From: Candidatus Thiodiazotropha sp. (ex Codakia rugifera)
Lineage (GTDB): Bacteria; Pseudomonadota; Gammaproteobacteria; Chromatiales; Chromatiaceae
DNA length: 64,000 nt
Direction: 5' to 3'
Assembly (NCBI GenBank): GCA_025656675.1
Contig: JAHXHN010000002.1
Coordinates: 351,302 to 415,301, forward strand
Shown here: positions 8,690-17,663 of the stretch, piece after piece
Numbering within the stretch: position 1 is the stretch's first letter
How the letters are laid out: each line of letters opens with the position of its first letter
Notes under the pieces: model-generated
Told to the model about the DNA's origin: nothing
What the model saw: the letters and a program-made list of their open reading frames with translations, nothing else
The model's database searches: none
Position numbers and translations under genes: made by a program

Positions 8690-10430
8690 GACCGCAACTG
8701 TGGCTGCAACATCAGAACTGGATCGGGTATCCATGCTGGTTCTTCGCTATATGCGAAGACCAATATTCGTGTTAATAATTGTCTACGCAATTGGTATAAC
8801 AGGAATGGCTCTGATACCTGGAACAGCTGCCGATGGTAGCCCAGAGTACATGAGTTTATTTCATGCTTTCTATTTTTTTACCTACACAGCTACCACAACC
8901 GGATTCGGAGAAATACCCAGCGAATTCACGGATCAACAGCGTCTGTGGGCAATATTATGCCTTTATATCGGTGTGATTGCCTGGTTATATGCCATAGGTT
9001 CAATTATACATCTTATCCAGAATATGCACTTTGTGCAGGCATTGAGCGAATATCGTTTCTCAAGGGTTGTGAATAGGATAACTGAACCATTTTTTATTAT
9101 TTGCGGCTTTGGGGATACCGGCAGCCTGTTAGCACGCGGGCTTAGCGATCATCGCTTTACAGCTGTTGTTATTGATCGTGATCCTGAAAGGATAAAAGCG
9201 TTATCTCTACGTGACTATAACGTTACCATGCCAGGGCTTTGTGGCGACCCAAGTGAGCCCAGGCATCTTGTCGATGCAGGATTGAAGCATCCACAGTGTA
9301 AAGCCGTAATCGCACTGACCAGTGATGAGGATGTGAATCTAAAAATAGCCGTCGTTTCCCGCTTCATTAATCCAAAAGTACAAGTTATCTGCCGATCAAC
9401 CTCTACCAAGCATAAGGAGCAGCTCGCGCCTTTGGATAATGTAAGGATTATCAATCCTTTTGAAATATTTGCACAGTTACTCAGTATGGCAATCATTACA
9501 CCTCGATTACATAATTTGAATAGCTGGCTGGTACGGGCAAAAGGTGTCCGTCTTGGTGTTCCATTAGATGTGCCCAGCAATAACTGGATACTCTGTGGTT
9601 ATGGTCGTATGGGGCAGTGGCTCCATAAATATATGAAACTTAACAGCATCAACCCACTCATCATTGATCCTGATATAGAGAGCTCCTCAGGGATCGACCG
9701 TTTTATTAAAGGTTATGCCGATCATGGTACGCTGAGTGATGCCGGGCTTGATACCGCGGCGGGCATTGTAGCTGGCACCGATAACGATTCCGATAATCTG
9801 AATATTCTAATGAGTGCACAGGTCTTGAATCCCAAAGCGTTCACAATCGTACGACAGAATCACCATGCTAACCAGTTGGCATTCGATGCTGCAAGCGTGG
9901 ACCTAATTTTACAATCAAGCCTTACCACGGGTCGACGCATCTTAAAATATCTTATTTCGCCTCATATACAGATTTTAATTGATTATCTGCGGGAACAAGG
10001 TGAACAACATACTGAAAAAATAGTTAATCGACTTAGTACATCGATTGGCGATCAAACACCTCACCTATGGTCTGTCACACTCGACAGTAAACATGCGAAG
10101 TCAGCTACCGAATTACTCAATGCAGGTCACATAATCAACATAGGAGACATTATTAGACATCCCTCCAGGCGTTGTGAATCACTCTCCTGTGTTCCGTTGG
10201 TCGTCCTCAGAACGAACAGACCGATCATGTTGCCTGAGAATGAAATACAGCTATTCAATAATGACAGTATCTTGTTTTGTGGAACAGAGCAAAGTGAACA
10301 GCTTTTGGCATCGACGCTCAATAATACTTACACACTTCACTACCTGTTAACGGGGAAGGAAGTTGCTAGGGGATTCATTTTTCAATGGCTGGGCCAACTG
10401 GCTGAGGATAAGAAATCAAGTACAGCCTAG
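8661..10430 (+). CDS. TrkA/RCK-domain potassium channel
   Basis: A two-helix K+ channel fused to a double RCK regulatory region. The first helix is PIFVLIIVYAIGITGMALI. The pore carries the filter TTGFGE (residues ~79-84, equivalent to TVGYG), followed by the second helix. Two NAD-binding Rossmann signatures follow (IICGFGDTG ~146-154 and ILCGYGRMG in the second half), each with a TrkA-C-like portion. RCK domains gate such channels in response to nucleotides or ions. The start is uncertain: TTG 8661 or GTG 8664 overlaps the upstream gene, while GTG 8700 and ATG 8733 also precede the first helix. Length from TTG is 589 residues. Confidence 0.9.
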   Translation: MVTRSCLVAKTATVAATSELDRVSMLVLRYMRRPIFVLIIVYAIGITGMALIPGTAADGSPEYMSLFHAFYFFTYTATTTGFGEIPSEFTDQQRLWAILCLYIGVIAWLYAIGSIIHLIQNMHFVQALSEYRFSRVVNRITEPFFIICGFGDTGSLLARGLSDHRFTAVVIDRDPERIKALSLRDYNVTMPGLCGDPSEPRHLVDAGLKHPQCKAVIALTSDEDVNLKIAVVSRFINPKVQVICRSTSTKHKEQLAPLDNVRIINPFEIFAQLLSMAIITPRLHNLNSWLVRAKGVRLGVPLDVPSNNWILCGYGRMGQWLHKYMKLNSINPLIIDPDIESSSGIDRFIKGYADHGTLSDAGLDTAAGIVAGTDNDSDNLNILMSAQVLNPKAFTIVRQNHHANQLAFDAASVDLILQSSLTTGRRILKYLISPHIQILIDYLREQGEQHTEKIVNRLSTSIGDQTPHLWSVTLDSKHAKSATELLNAGHIINIGDIIRHPSRRCESLSCVPLVVLRTNRPIMLPENEIQLFNNDSILFCGTEQSEQLLASTLNNTYTLHYLLTGKEVARGFIFQWLGQLAEDKKSSTA

Positions 10431-10471
10431 CTACCCATCCCTAAAAACCATGCATGTCATGTAAGCCCCAT

Positions 10472-11962
10472 TTAACGACTAAGCCATGGATTCGCTGCCT
10501 GGTGTATTTGACGGACTTTAAAACGACGCCCCTTGATATTACCTTCAGATAGTATCCGCATTGCCTTCTTACGAATACTGCGATCAATCGCGACGTAAGC
10601 AACACGGTCGAAGATGTCGATTTTTCCTACTTTTGCAGCTGGTATTGCATCATCGGCAGTGAGTGCCCCAAGTATATCGCCAGGACGAACTTTTTCTTTG
10701 CGTCCACCTTCGATACTGAAAGTTACCATAGGCGCAGAAAGTGTGAAACCATCTGGAAGGGCGAGACTGCGTGGTTGTTCCAGGTCTACCTTACGATCAA
10801 GGTATGTCTCAATGGCATTGACGCGATTAGCTTCGGATGCGATGAAAAGACTCAAAGACAATCCCTTACTACCAGCCCTGCCAGTGCGGCCGATCCGGTG
10901 TATATAAATCTCAGGATCACGTGGTAGTTGATAGTTGATAACAGCTTCCAGGTCCTTGATGTCAAGGCCGCGGGCGGCAACGTCGGTGGCCACGAGTACC
11001 GGTACACTGTGGTTGGTGAATCGTACCAGTACCAAGTCGCGCTCCTTCTGTTCCAGATCGCCATGCAGTGCGAGAGACTGAATTCCACGCTGTTGCAATT
11101 CATCAGCCAGCTCCTGGCACTGTAGTCTGGTTTGGCAGAAAATTATTGTAGATACCGGTTTATATTGTGCCAGCAGTGCTGCCAGGGTTTTACTGCGACG
11201 ACCTTTTTCAACCTCGTAGAAATGTTGTTTGATTTTGAGGCTGTTGTGATGTGTGTCAACTGTCACCTCTATGGGTTCGCGTTGGAAGGCTGAACTCATC
11301 TCACGGATGGTCTCCGGATAGGTGGCAGAAAACAGCAGGGTCTGTCGCTGTTGTGGGGTGGCAGAGAAGATGGTTGCGATATCATTGTAAAAGCCCATAT
11401 CGAGCATGCGGTCGGCCTCATCGAGTACCACTGTGCGAACATTTCCAAGAGAGAGCGTACTTTTTTGCAAATGCTTAAGGATACGTCCAGGTGTGCCAAC
11501 CACAATGTGTGCACCGTGCTCCAGTGAGCTGATCTGCGGTCCAAAGGGTGTGCCTCCACAGAGGGTTAAAATCTTCGTGTTGGCACTGCTTCTTGCAAGA
11601 CGACGCAACTCCTTCGCTACCTGGTCAGCCAGCTCCCTAGTGGGGCAGAGTACCAGTGCTTGTACTGCAAAGGATGTTTGCTCAAGGAGACTCAGCAGGC
11701 CGAGGCCGAAAGCAACGGTCTTACCGCTGCCGGTTTTGGCCCGGGCGATAAGGTCCCGGCCGGCCAGCACATGAGGCAAACCCTCTACCTGGATGGGTGT
11801 CATCTGCAGATAGCCGAGGGTTTCTAGATTGGCCAATAAGGCAGGGTTGAGTTTTAAGTGTGAGAATTGGGTTGTCACGGGATATTTTTCTAGCTGGTGG
11901 TATAGGCCGAGTAGGATCGGGGAGCGTGCCATGATAGCAGCTTCGGTTTGCCTGTTATGCAA
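10472..11962 (-). CDS. dbpA: ATP-dependent RNA helicase DbpA
   Basis: DEAD-box helicase of 50S ribosome assembly. Motifs in order: Q motif (MTPIQ), AKTGSGKT (~75-82), PTRELA, GTPGR, LDEADRMLDMGF, SAT, and the C-terminal ATDVAARGLDI and HRIGRTGRAG. The last ~75 residues (KVGKIDIFDRVAYVAI ... GRRFKVRQ) form the DbpA-specific RNA-binding domain that recognises 23S rRNA hairpin 92. At 496 residues it has ~30 extra N-terminal residues relative to E. coli DbpA; the Met at position 11 is an alternative start. It converges on the K+ channel gene. Confidence 0.93.
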   Translation of the reverse strand: MHNRQTEAAIMARSPILLGLYHQLEKYPVTTQFSHLKLNPALLANLETLGYLQMTPIQVEGLPHVLAGRDLIARAKTGSGKTVAFGLGLLSLLEQTSFAVQALVLCPTRELADQVAKELRRLARSSANTKILTLCGGTPFGPQISSLEHGAHIVVGTPGRILKHLQKSTLSLGNVRTVVLDEADRMLDMGFYNDIATIFSATPQQRQTLLFSATYPETIREMSSAFQREPIEVTVDTHHNSLKIKQHFYEVEKGRRSKTLAALLAQYKPVSTIIFCQTRLQCQELADELQQRGIQSLALHGDLEQKERDLVLVRFTNHSVPVLVATDVAARGLDIKDLEAVINYQLPRDPEIYIHRIGRTGRAGSKGLSLSLFIASEANRVNAIETYLDRKVDLEQPRSLALPDGFTLSAPMVTFSIEGGRKEKVRPGDILGALTADDAIPAAKVGKIDIFDRVAYVAIDRSIRKKAMRILSEGNIKGRRFKVRQIHQAANPWLSR

Positions 11963-12014
11963 TCACTGCAATTAATCTGAATATTCCCCATGTAGCGAAT
12001 GCCTCTACTATCGA

Positions 12015-12803
12015 TTACAAGCTTTCGATGTAGTGCAGAAGACGCCCCCAGCCTATCTGCAGACGTGCTTCAAGTGCATTGAGATTGCTTAAAAGGGCGT
12101 CATCACCGAATAGCCTGATACCCATATAGATCAGACCAAGGACAATAATCACAGTGATCAGACTGCGTATCTTACGACCAAGATTCTGTAATAACCGATG
12201 TCCAAACGTGGACTTCGAATGAGGGACGTTGGTCCCTCGATGATTTCTTAGAACCACTTCATCAATAAGACGCTCACCAAGCTTGCTTAACACTTCAGCT
12301 GGTGATTGGTCTGCGCTGATATTTTTAGGCAGGTCTTCCTTAATCGACGGGCACAGGACACCAAGATGGTCTGCAAGGTTAGCAACCTCGTTACTCCAGT
12401 GTCGGTCAGTGAGTGTAGCGGCCTGTTGGCGTGACAGCTGTTCAATGCTGTGTGGTAACGTTTCAGGCCCCGGCATATCGGCACCACCCACTAGGATGGG
12501 TATCACATGCTTTTTCTGGACAAAGGCTGCTTCTATCTCGGTTCTTACCCAGTCTGTGGGTTCGAACAGTCTTGATCGATAGCCCTGTTCAGAATCGGCT
12601 GACCAGTGGCGACCGATCACTACCAGCAGGATATCACAGGCTGCAACAGCACGCTGTAGAACGTCAGTGAAATCACTGCCCAATGGGATTTCGATATCAC
12701 GAAATACACGGTCAGGTCCCAGTATTTGGCTTAAGTCATCTGCCAGACGACCGGCAAACCCTTGGCTGTCATCACGACGATAGCTGACGAAAATACCCGC
12801 CAT
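12015..12803 (-). CDS. TIR-domain protein with C-terminal membrane helix
   Basis: The N-terminal TIR domain (~1-150) starts with the typical FVSYRRDD strand. It keeps an acidic loop (FRDIEIPLG) whose Glu is the candidate NADase residue, then ILLVVIGRHW. A linker leads to one membrane helix (LITVIIVLGLIYMGIRLF, ~215-232), leaving a short C-terminal tail outside. Bacterial TIR domains act as NAD+-cleaving effectors or signalling scaffolds in antiphage defence; here the partner is missing. The start has GGGAG eight bases upstream. It is a monocistronic gene. Confidence 0.87.
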   Translation of the reverse strand: MAGIFVSYRRDDSQGFAGRLADDLSQILGPDRVFRDIEIPLGSDFTDVLQRAVAACDILLVVIGRHWSADSEQGYRSRLFEPTDWVRTEIEAAFVQKKHVIPILVGGADMPGPETLPHSIEQLSRQQAATLTDRHWSNEVANLADHLGVLCPSIKEDLPKNISADQSPAEVLSKLGERLIDEVVLRNHRGTNVPHSKSTFGHRLLQNLGRKIRSLITVIIVLGLIYMGIRLFGDDALLSNLNALEARLQIGWGRLLHYIESL

Positions 12804-13546
12804 CGAAGAAACTCCCGAGTAGAGTGTGGTGTGTATTGCCTACAATACAGTATATTGTTCCTAACCTGATCATAAAGGTTATCGTATAGTAAACGATGAT
12901 TGATAGTGCATGAGCCCGATAATCACCCGCTCTTTGAGTAGAATTGCGGTTTCAAGCGTGCTTCCCTAACCACTGTAAAATATCCCAGTTGTCTGTGTGC
13001 TGGTGACCAGTCATCAGTGATTATTCTGAGTCAATGACCTGGTCGCTCAGTGATTTGGATACCAATGCTTAAGTGTGCAGTTTGTGTTGTTCACGGAAAT
13101 TGCAATAAGAAGGGTGTGTCCTCTTTTCTCTATTGACAAGTGGCTTGATTTTACTGTGTTAGAATGATTCAAGCCGTCACCATGAAATCGTTAATTTGGC
13201 GATAATAATTAACACTCAATATACTTAAGGTTATTAAGGTTATCTGTCGCTGTCAGTAAATACGTATGTCGAGTAATCATTAAGGTGAGGTAGGCAAAGA
13301 TCTCAATAACAGACAGGTATCTGGTAGAATGCAACGTTGATCGGAGTTGGTATAACTTTCCGGTGGAAATCGGTCATTTTCACCCCATCAAACATTGTGT
13401 TCAATATCAGCAGGAAGTCTATTTGTGCAGTAGTATGAGGCGCACAATTATTGTATCAAGTCAGTGATGCACCCTGTTCTATGCATCAATAGGTTGGGAA
13501 TTATCCATTCTGGATTAGTACTTCGAGGGTAGATTTCAATAAAAAA
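12804..13546. other. Divergent 0.74-kb spacer
   Basis: It separates the TIR gene from the REC-GGDEF gene. The sequence is A/T-rich with no convincing frame. A loose inverted repeat (GACCAGTCAT near 13006 and ATGACCTGGTC near 13035) has a one-base bulge. It is probably a long regulatory region. Confidence 0.45.
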
Positions 13547-14527
13547 ATGCTGAATCATAGCCACGCACATGCCAAAAGCCGATCCGCCGGTTCAATACGG
13601 AAAGGCGCAGAATTATTGATCGTTGATGAGTGTTCCGAAAACATACAGATTTTGCGGGATGTGCTCAAACAGGATTATTACATATCAAGTGCCTCAACTA
13701 CGGAAGAGATTCTGGATATGATCAACCAGGGTCAGAAGCCCGATCTGGTACTGCTTGACCTTTTTATGCAGTCTGGAGAGGGATTCAGGATCTGCAGTCT
13801 CCTCAAAGATAATCTCAAGACTTCGAATATACCGGTTATCATTATGGCTGCACGAAATGATCCCGATGATCAAATTCAAGGCCTGTCATTGGGTGCGGAT
13901 GATTTCATTATCAAGCCCTTCCATATACCGCTCTTAAAAGCCCGCATCAACAACCATCTCAATCTCAAATCAAAGGCGGATTTGTTGGAGCACTTGGCCC
14001 ATATCGATGGTTTGACGCATATTCCTAATCGGCGTCGTTTTGATACCGTTCTCAAGCAGGAGTGGCGTCGCGCTATTCGTGCCGGGACATCGCTCGCCAT
14101 TCTGATGGCTGATCTGGATGACTTCAAAGAGTACAACGATCTACATGGACATGGAAATGGCGATGATTATCTTAGAGTTGTTGCCGATTGCCTGTCGAAT
14201 GAGCTGCAGCGTCCCGGGGATCTTGTAGCTCGCTATGGTGGCGAGGAATTTGTGGTATTGCTACCCGACTGCGGTTTAAAAAATGCAGTTACTATCGCTG
14301 AGCGTATGCGAATAGCAGTGGAATCACTGCCGGTGGAGCACCTTATCTCATCAGATTCAAAACCGGCAACAGTCAGTGTGGGATGCGCTGCAGAGCGGCC
14401 TGATTTAACACGCCATGCTACACAGCTGATAGAGCGGGCAGACCAAAATCTCTATAAAGCCAAATCCCTTGGTAAAAACCGAGTCTGGGGTAGACTTGAG
14501 GATGAGGATACAAACAAGTATGAATAG
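13547..14527 (+). CDS. Response regulator diguanylate cyclase (REC-GGDEF)
   Basis: A PleD/WspR-like output protein. The receiver domain (~20-140) has the acidic pair D27/E28, phosphoacceptor D71 (LVLLDLFM) and K123 (FIIKPF). The GGDEF domain (~155-315) carries GGEEF at 231-235 and a product-inhibition RxxD (RPGD, 222-225). Phosphorylation by an unlinked histidine kinase should switch on c-di-GMP synthesis. The stop codon overlaps the hemerythrin start, so the two are translated together, suggesting that oxygen or redox sensing feeds into this cyclase. Soluble and cytoplasmic. Confidence 0.94.
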   Translation: MLNHSHAHAKSRSAGSIRKGAELLIVDECSENIQILRDVLKQDYYISSASTTEEILDMINQGQKPDLVLLDLFMQSGEGFRICSLLKDNLKTSNIPVIIMAARNDPDDQIQGLSLGADDFIIKPFHIPLLKARINNHLNLKSKADLLEHLAHIDGLTHIPNRRRFDTVLKQEWRRAIRAGTSLAILMADLDDFKEYNDLHGHGNGDDYLRVVADCLSNELQRPGDLVARYGGEEFVVLLPDCGLKNAVTIAERMRIAVESLPVEHLISSDSKPATVSVGCAAERPDLTRHATQLIERADQNLYKAKSLGKNRVWGRLEDEDTNKYE

Positions 14528-14927
14528 CAAGTTGGTTGGCTGGTCGGATATTTATGAATTAGGTATCGAAGAGGTTGATCTACAGCATCACTATTTTCTG
14601 AACCTGATTATTAGATTGGAAAAAGAGCTGGCAAACACAGATGATCATGCCTACAAACAGGCCCTATTCACAGAGCTAGGCTTGTACACCCACTTCCACT
14701 TCATCAGTGAAGAAAATCTCATGTATCGTGAGAAATATCCGGAGTTGGTTAAACATAAAGAGCATCATGAGTCCTTGATCGATGGATTAAACCGTAGCAA
14801 GTTACGGTTTGAGAAAGAACAGATTGAGGCAGTGGAGGTTGTCGAGTTTCTCCAACATTGGTTCATACGGCATACAATGGGGGAGGATCGTAAGTTTGCG
14901 GAGTTTCTTGAGAGTGCCAAGGCCTAG
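14520..14927 (+). CDS. Bacteriohemerythrin
   Basis: Diiron O2-binding four-helix protein. Ligand motifs are all present: H in DLQHHYF, H/E in HFHFISEENL, two H in HKEHHESL, and HWFIRHTMGED with the closing Asp. The start chosen is ATG 14520, with AGGAT about ten bases upstream; it overlaps the previous stop by eight bases and gives 135 residues, the usual size. An earlier start at 14469 would add 17 residues from inside the upstream gene. It probably stores, delivers or senses oxygen for the coupled cyclase. Confidence 0.92.
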   Translation: MNSKLVGWSDIYELGIEEVDLQHHYFLNLIIRLEKELANTDDHAYKQALFTELGLYTHFHFISEENLMYREKYPELVKHKEHHESLIDGLNRSKLRFEKEQIEAVEVVEFLQHWFIRHTMGEDRKFAEFLESAKA

Positions 14928-15008
14928 GGACTAAGGATAGTAATTGACAGCAATCTTCAAAACAAGATAACCACTCCAGCCGTCGTCCTATTCGGGCTGT
15001 CTGTGTGT

Positions 15009-15941
15009 CTACAGATTGTCAGGATCCGGTACGCTGTAGTGTTTGAAGTAGATATCGTCACCACTCGGAAAGTCATTATCGAGTAGTATGACATGCACTT
15101 CGGCAGGTGTGCCGTCAAAAGAAATGCCTTTCCAAATGGTTAATCCCTCCACCTCTTCGCCAGAACCCGGATCGATCTGGATGGCGGCTGAACCTCTAAA
15201 AGCGCCATTCAGAGCACTGTAGCAGCGAATATCAAATGTGTGGTCAGAAGCCAGCAACAGATGACCATTGTTTGAGAACACGCCGCCTTGAACCCGCTTG
15301 ATACCACGCTTTAGCTTGAGTGTCTTCCTGTGTTTGAAATCGTCAGCAGGATCGTAAGCAAAGATCTCTTTGATGGGTGCCCCGTCGGCACTCCCGAATT
15401 TCGAACTGTAGAGGAGTCCATTCCATGGGTTGACTGCACACCATGGGAATGAGCTACCCTGGGGTGATGAACCACCGGACGAACTCTTCAGCGTGTCTGA
15501 CCCGGAATCCTGGAAGTCAGTGCTGACCCACATAATCCTGGCAGGCTGTTCCAGCGCAGCATAGATGCGACCCTTATAGTGATCGATGCCTCCAAGATGA
15601 TCGCTGCCGATGAAATCGACCCCAAAATAGTCAACCTGTTGCATGCCTGGTGTGAACTTATAGATGCGCCGTTTTGCATTGCCGATGATTGGGTCTTTGT
15701 TGCTCGATATGTACCAGTGCTGTCCATCATGTGTGACACCCTGACACTCCTCCGTCCAGTCATGGTTGGCGTGTTCACTCTCACTTGTCTTCTGCCACTG
15801 AGCCACCTGAGGCGATTGCATAGCCCTCAGAATAGCCTTCAGGCTCGAGGGACTGCTGTGGAATCCTCCACGAATTCGCGGATAGTCAGGACCGTTCTCT
15901 CCTAACTGAGCAAAAGCGGCTTTCAGACTCAGAGAGGGCAC
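15009..15941 (-). CDS. Predicted beta-propeller-like protein, last gene of a four-gene operon
   Basis: 310 residues without a signal peptide. It is rich in short beta-strand phrases with Gly/Trp/Asp turns (GVTHDGQHWYISSN, GGIDHYKGRIYAAL, GGVFSNNGHLLLASD, VEGLTIW), as expected for a propeller or a related strand-repeat fold. I cannot name a family. Translation starts at a GTG sharing its G with the TAG stop of the gene before it (TAGTG), which indicates translational coupling. It may bind or display something for the operon's metalloprotease; that is inference. Confidence 0.72.
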   Translation of the reverse strand: MPSLSLKAAFAQLGENGPDYPRIRGGFHSSPSSLKAILRAMQSPQVAQWQKTSESEHANHDWTEECQGVTHDGQHWYISSNKDPIIGNAKRRIYKFTPGMQQVDYFGVDFIGSDHLGGIDHYKGRIYAALEQPARIMWVSTDFQDSGSDTLKSSSGGSSPQGSSFPWCAVNPWNGLLYSSKFGSADGAPIKEIFAYDPADDFKHRKTLKLKRGIKRVQGGVFSNNGHLLLASDHTFDIRCYSALNGAFRGSAAIQIDPGSGEEVEGLTIWKGISFDGTPAEVHVILLDNDFPSGDDIYFKHYSVPDPDNL

Positions 15942-16957
15942 TAACGTCTAGGTTCCGGGATCTGCTTGACCGATACAAATGGTTCGCTGAGGGAGTCGAT
16001 AAGTCGCAGTCTACCCTCCAGATACTCTCCCCCGACTATCGCCGGGGCGCTGCCGGGGGTTGCTAATGACTGCATTCTGAAAATCGTTGTACCCTGTTCA
16101 CGTCTGGTACTGCCGGTCATGATGGGGCGACCGCTACGAGTCACAAGTCTGAGCAGCGTTTCTCCACCTGCCAGTTGCGATCCTGCCACGAGATAGTAGC
16201 GGGTAGACCAGAGTCCCGTCTCCTCAGTATCGCGGGTTGCCACAATGCCGACGATGCTTCCAGTGCTCTGCTGATCACCTGATTCAATGAAAGATTCCGA
16301 CAGTTCTGTCGGTAGAAACATGAGTGTTCTCTTTCCGCAGCGAATTGTGCGGGCGAGGGAGGACAGGGCGCCATACCGGCCGATATCGCCGATGAGATCC
16401 CTCTCAAGTTGGGTGATCTGAGCCGTTGAGGCCTTTCGCTGGGTCAGCGGTTGCGCGCGACTGCGATCCAGCAGCAAGAAGGGCTCAATCTCAAGCTGCA
16501 GCGACCGGTCAAGGAAGGCGGCTGGGGCTGGCTCTGCAAGTGTGGCCCCTGCTGCTTTGGCGTGAGTCGATCCATGCAGCCGAACAAGTTCACTTGCACC
16601 GGAAACGGCTGCCTTCCGTACAACCGAACTCCGGCTCTTCTGGCGTTTGGATAGAACGTCCCATGCCTCAGGCGAACCGAGTCGGCCAAGTTCCAGCGCT
16701 GCAGCGGTCCTCGCACGCTTAGGTGCTGATCCGTTATCAATAATGGCAGCTAGATCGGAGAGCTTGTCCTTCAGGGCATACCGCTTACGTCGAAGCAGTG
16801 CCACCGCGATGACTGGATGCAGTTTCTCATACTCCCCCGCAGCGGCTGCGAGCAGTGTCTTTCGATCGAACGCTTTGGGGTCCAGGTCAATGAAGTCGCT
16901 ATTTTGTTTCATCCTGCTCATTGCCATTCTCGTTAACAATTGTCTCTGCTCATACAA
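15941..16957 (-). CDS. HEAT-like repeat protein, third gene of operon
   Basis: 338 residues. The N-terminal third has helical repeats typical of HEAT/armadillo scaffolds (RARTAAALELGRLGSPEAWDVL then SVVRKAAVSGASELVRL). The remainder is a mixed, strand-rich region with no recognised motif. The listed start overlaps the metzincin gene by 25 bases. The Met codons at 16927 and 16921 lie just after the upstream stop, and 16921 has GAGA six bases before it, so the real start may be 16921. No signal peptide or membrane segment. A chaperone or adaptor role is possible but unproven. Confidence 0.72.
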   Translation of the reverse strand: MYEQRQLLTRMAMSRMKQNSDFIDLDPKAFDRKTLLAAAAGEYEKLHPVIAVALLRRKRYALKDKLSDLAAIIDNGSAPKRARTAAALELGRLGSPEAWDVLSKRQKSRSSVVRKAAVSGASELVRLHGSTHAKAAGATLAEPAPAAFLDRSLQLEIEPFLLLDRSRAQPLTQRKASTAQITQLERDLIGDIGRYGALSSLARTIRCGKRTLMFLPTELSESFIESGDQQSTGSIVGIVATRDTEETGLWSTRYYLVAGSQLAGGETLLRLVTRSGRPIMTGSTRREQGTTIFRMQSLATPGSAPAIVGGEYLEGRLRLIDSLSEPFVSVKQIPEPRR

Positions 16958-17655
16958 TGCCCCTTCACGTCATTTCCCTGACCGTTCGAGAGTTGTATTG
17001 AGTTACGGGTCGAGTTTGCCTGTCCGCTCTGACACATCAGGTTATTCTGCTGGTTATTGCGGTGCTGCAAGGTAAGGTAGTGTCCCAACTCATGTGATGT
17101 CGTACGGGCTGTCTGTTCGCTGCCCCAAAGACCGGTTGTTGATCCGCTCATTCCCTTGTCATCCTTGTCATCGGGACAGGGACCGTCGACAGCTGAACGG
17201 CCAAGCAGAATTCCAGTGCCACTGGGGATATTCATGTCATGCACTACGAACAAGTCGATGCCGTTGTTGTCAACTGACCAATTCTCCGTCAGCTCTTCCA
17301 GTTGATCGCGGTTTGTAGGTGCGTCCAGGCCGTCTGCCTGCGCAACAGAAATGGCGTGATGTTGTATACGTCCTACACCCACACCGACCTGATTGTAGAT
17401 ATTACGCATCTTGAAGATCGTATAATCGACTTCAATGTCATCGGCATCGACAAAGTTGTCGACCCCGACCGCAATGACGTTGACGTGGAAGTGTTCACCC
17501 TGGAGAAGGCCCAGTTGGCGTCTGAGTGAGACTTTAACCTCTGCCCCTGTAGGATCCGGTGGCAGGACGCCACGAAAGAAGCCGAACAGGTCGCCGAGGA
17601 CAGACAGATTGCCGCCAATGCCAATACAGGTAGCAAGCGTGCGAACCGATGCCAT
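16933..17655 (-). CDS. Metzincin-type zinc metalloprotease, second gene of operon
   Basis: The zinc site HELGHYLTLQH (188-198) matches HExxHxxxxxH. The usual Gly after the second His is replaced (Thr195). NLM (205-207) followed by C-Q-S is the Met-turn, similar to the pappalysin/archaelysin type. Four cysteines lie near the C-terminus and in DGPCPDD. No cleavable signal peptide is obvious, although residues 8-33 are moderately hydrophobic. It starts eight bases after the repeat-protein gene and is surely co-transcribed. It may process the repeat protein or an external host/prey target; both are inference. Confidence 0.82.
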   Translation of the reverse strand: MASVRTLATCIGIGGNLSVLGDLFGFFRGVLPPDPTGAEVKVSLRRQLGLLQGEHFHVNVIAVGVDNFVDADDIEVDYTIFKMRNIYNQVGVGVGRIQHHAISVAQADGLDAPTNRDQLEELTENWSVDNNGIDLFVVHDMNIPSGTGILLGRSAVDGPCPDDKDDKGMSGSTTGLWGSEQTARTTSHELGHYLTLQHRNNQQNNLMCQSGQANSTRNSIQLSNGQGNDVKGHCMSRDNC

Positions 17656-17663
17656 GATAAAGC

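Noticed and set aside
12985-13050. Possible palindromic operator in the REC-GGDEF leader
   Set aside because: One-base bulge and poor flanking symmetry; too weak to report as a site.
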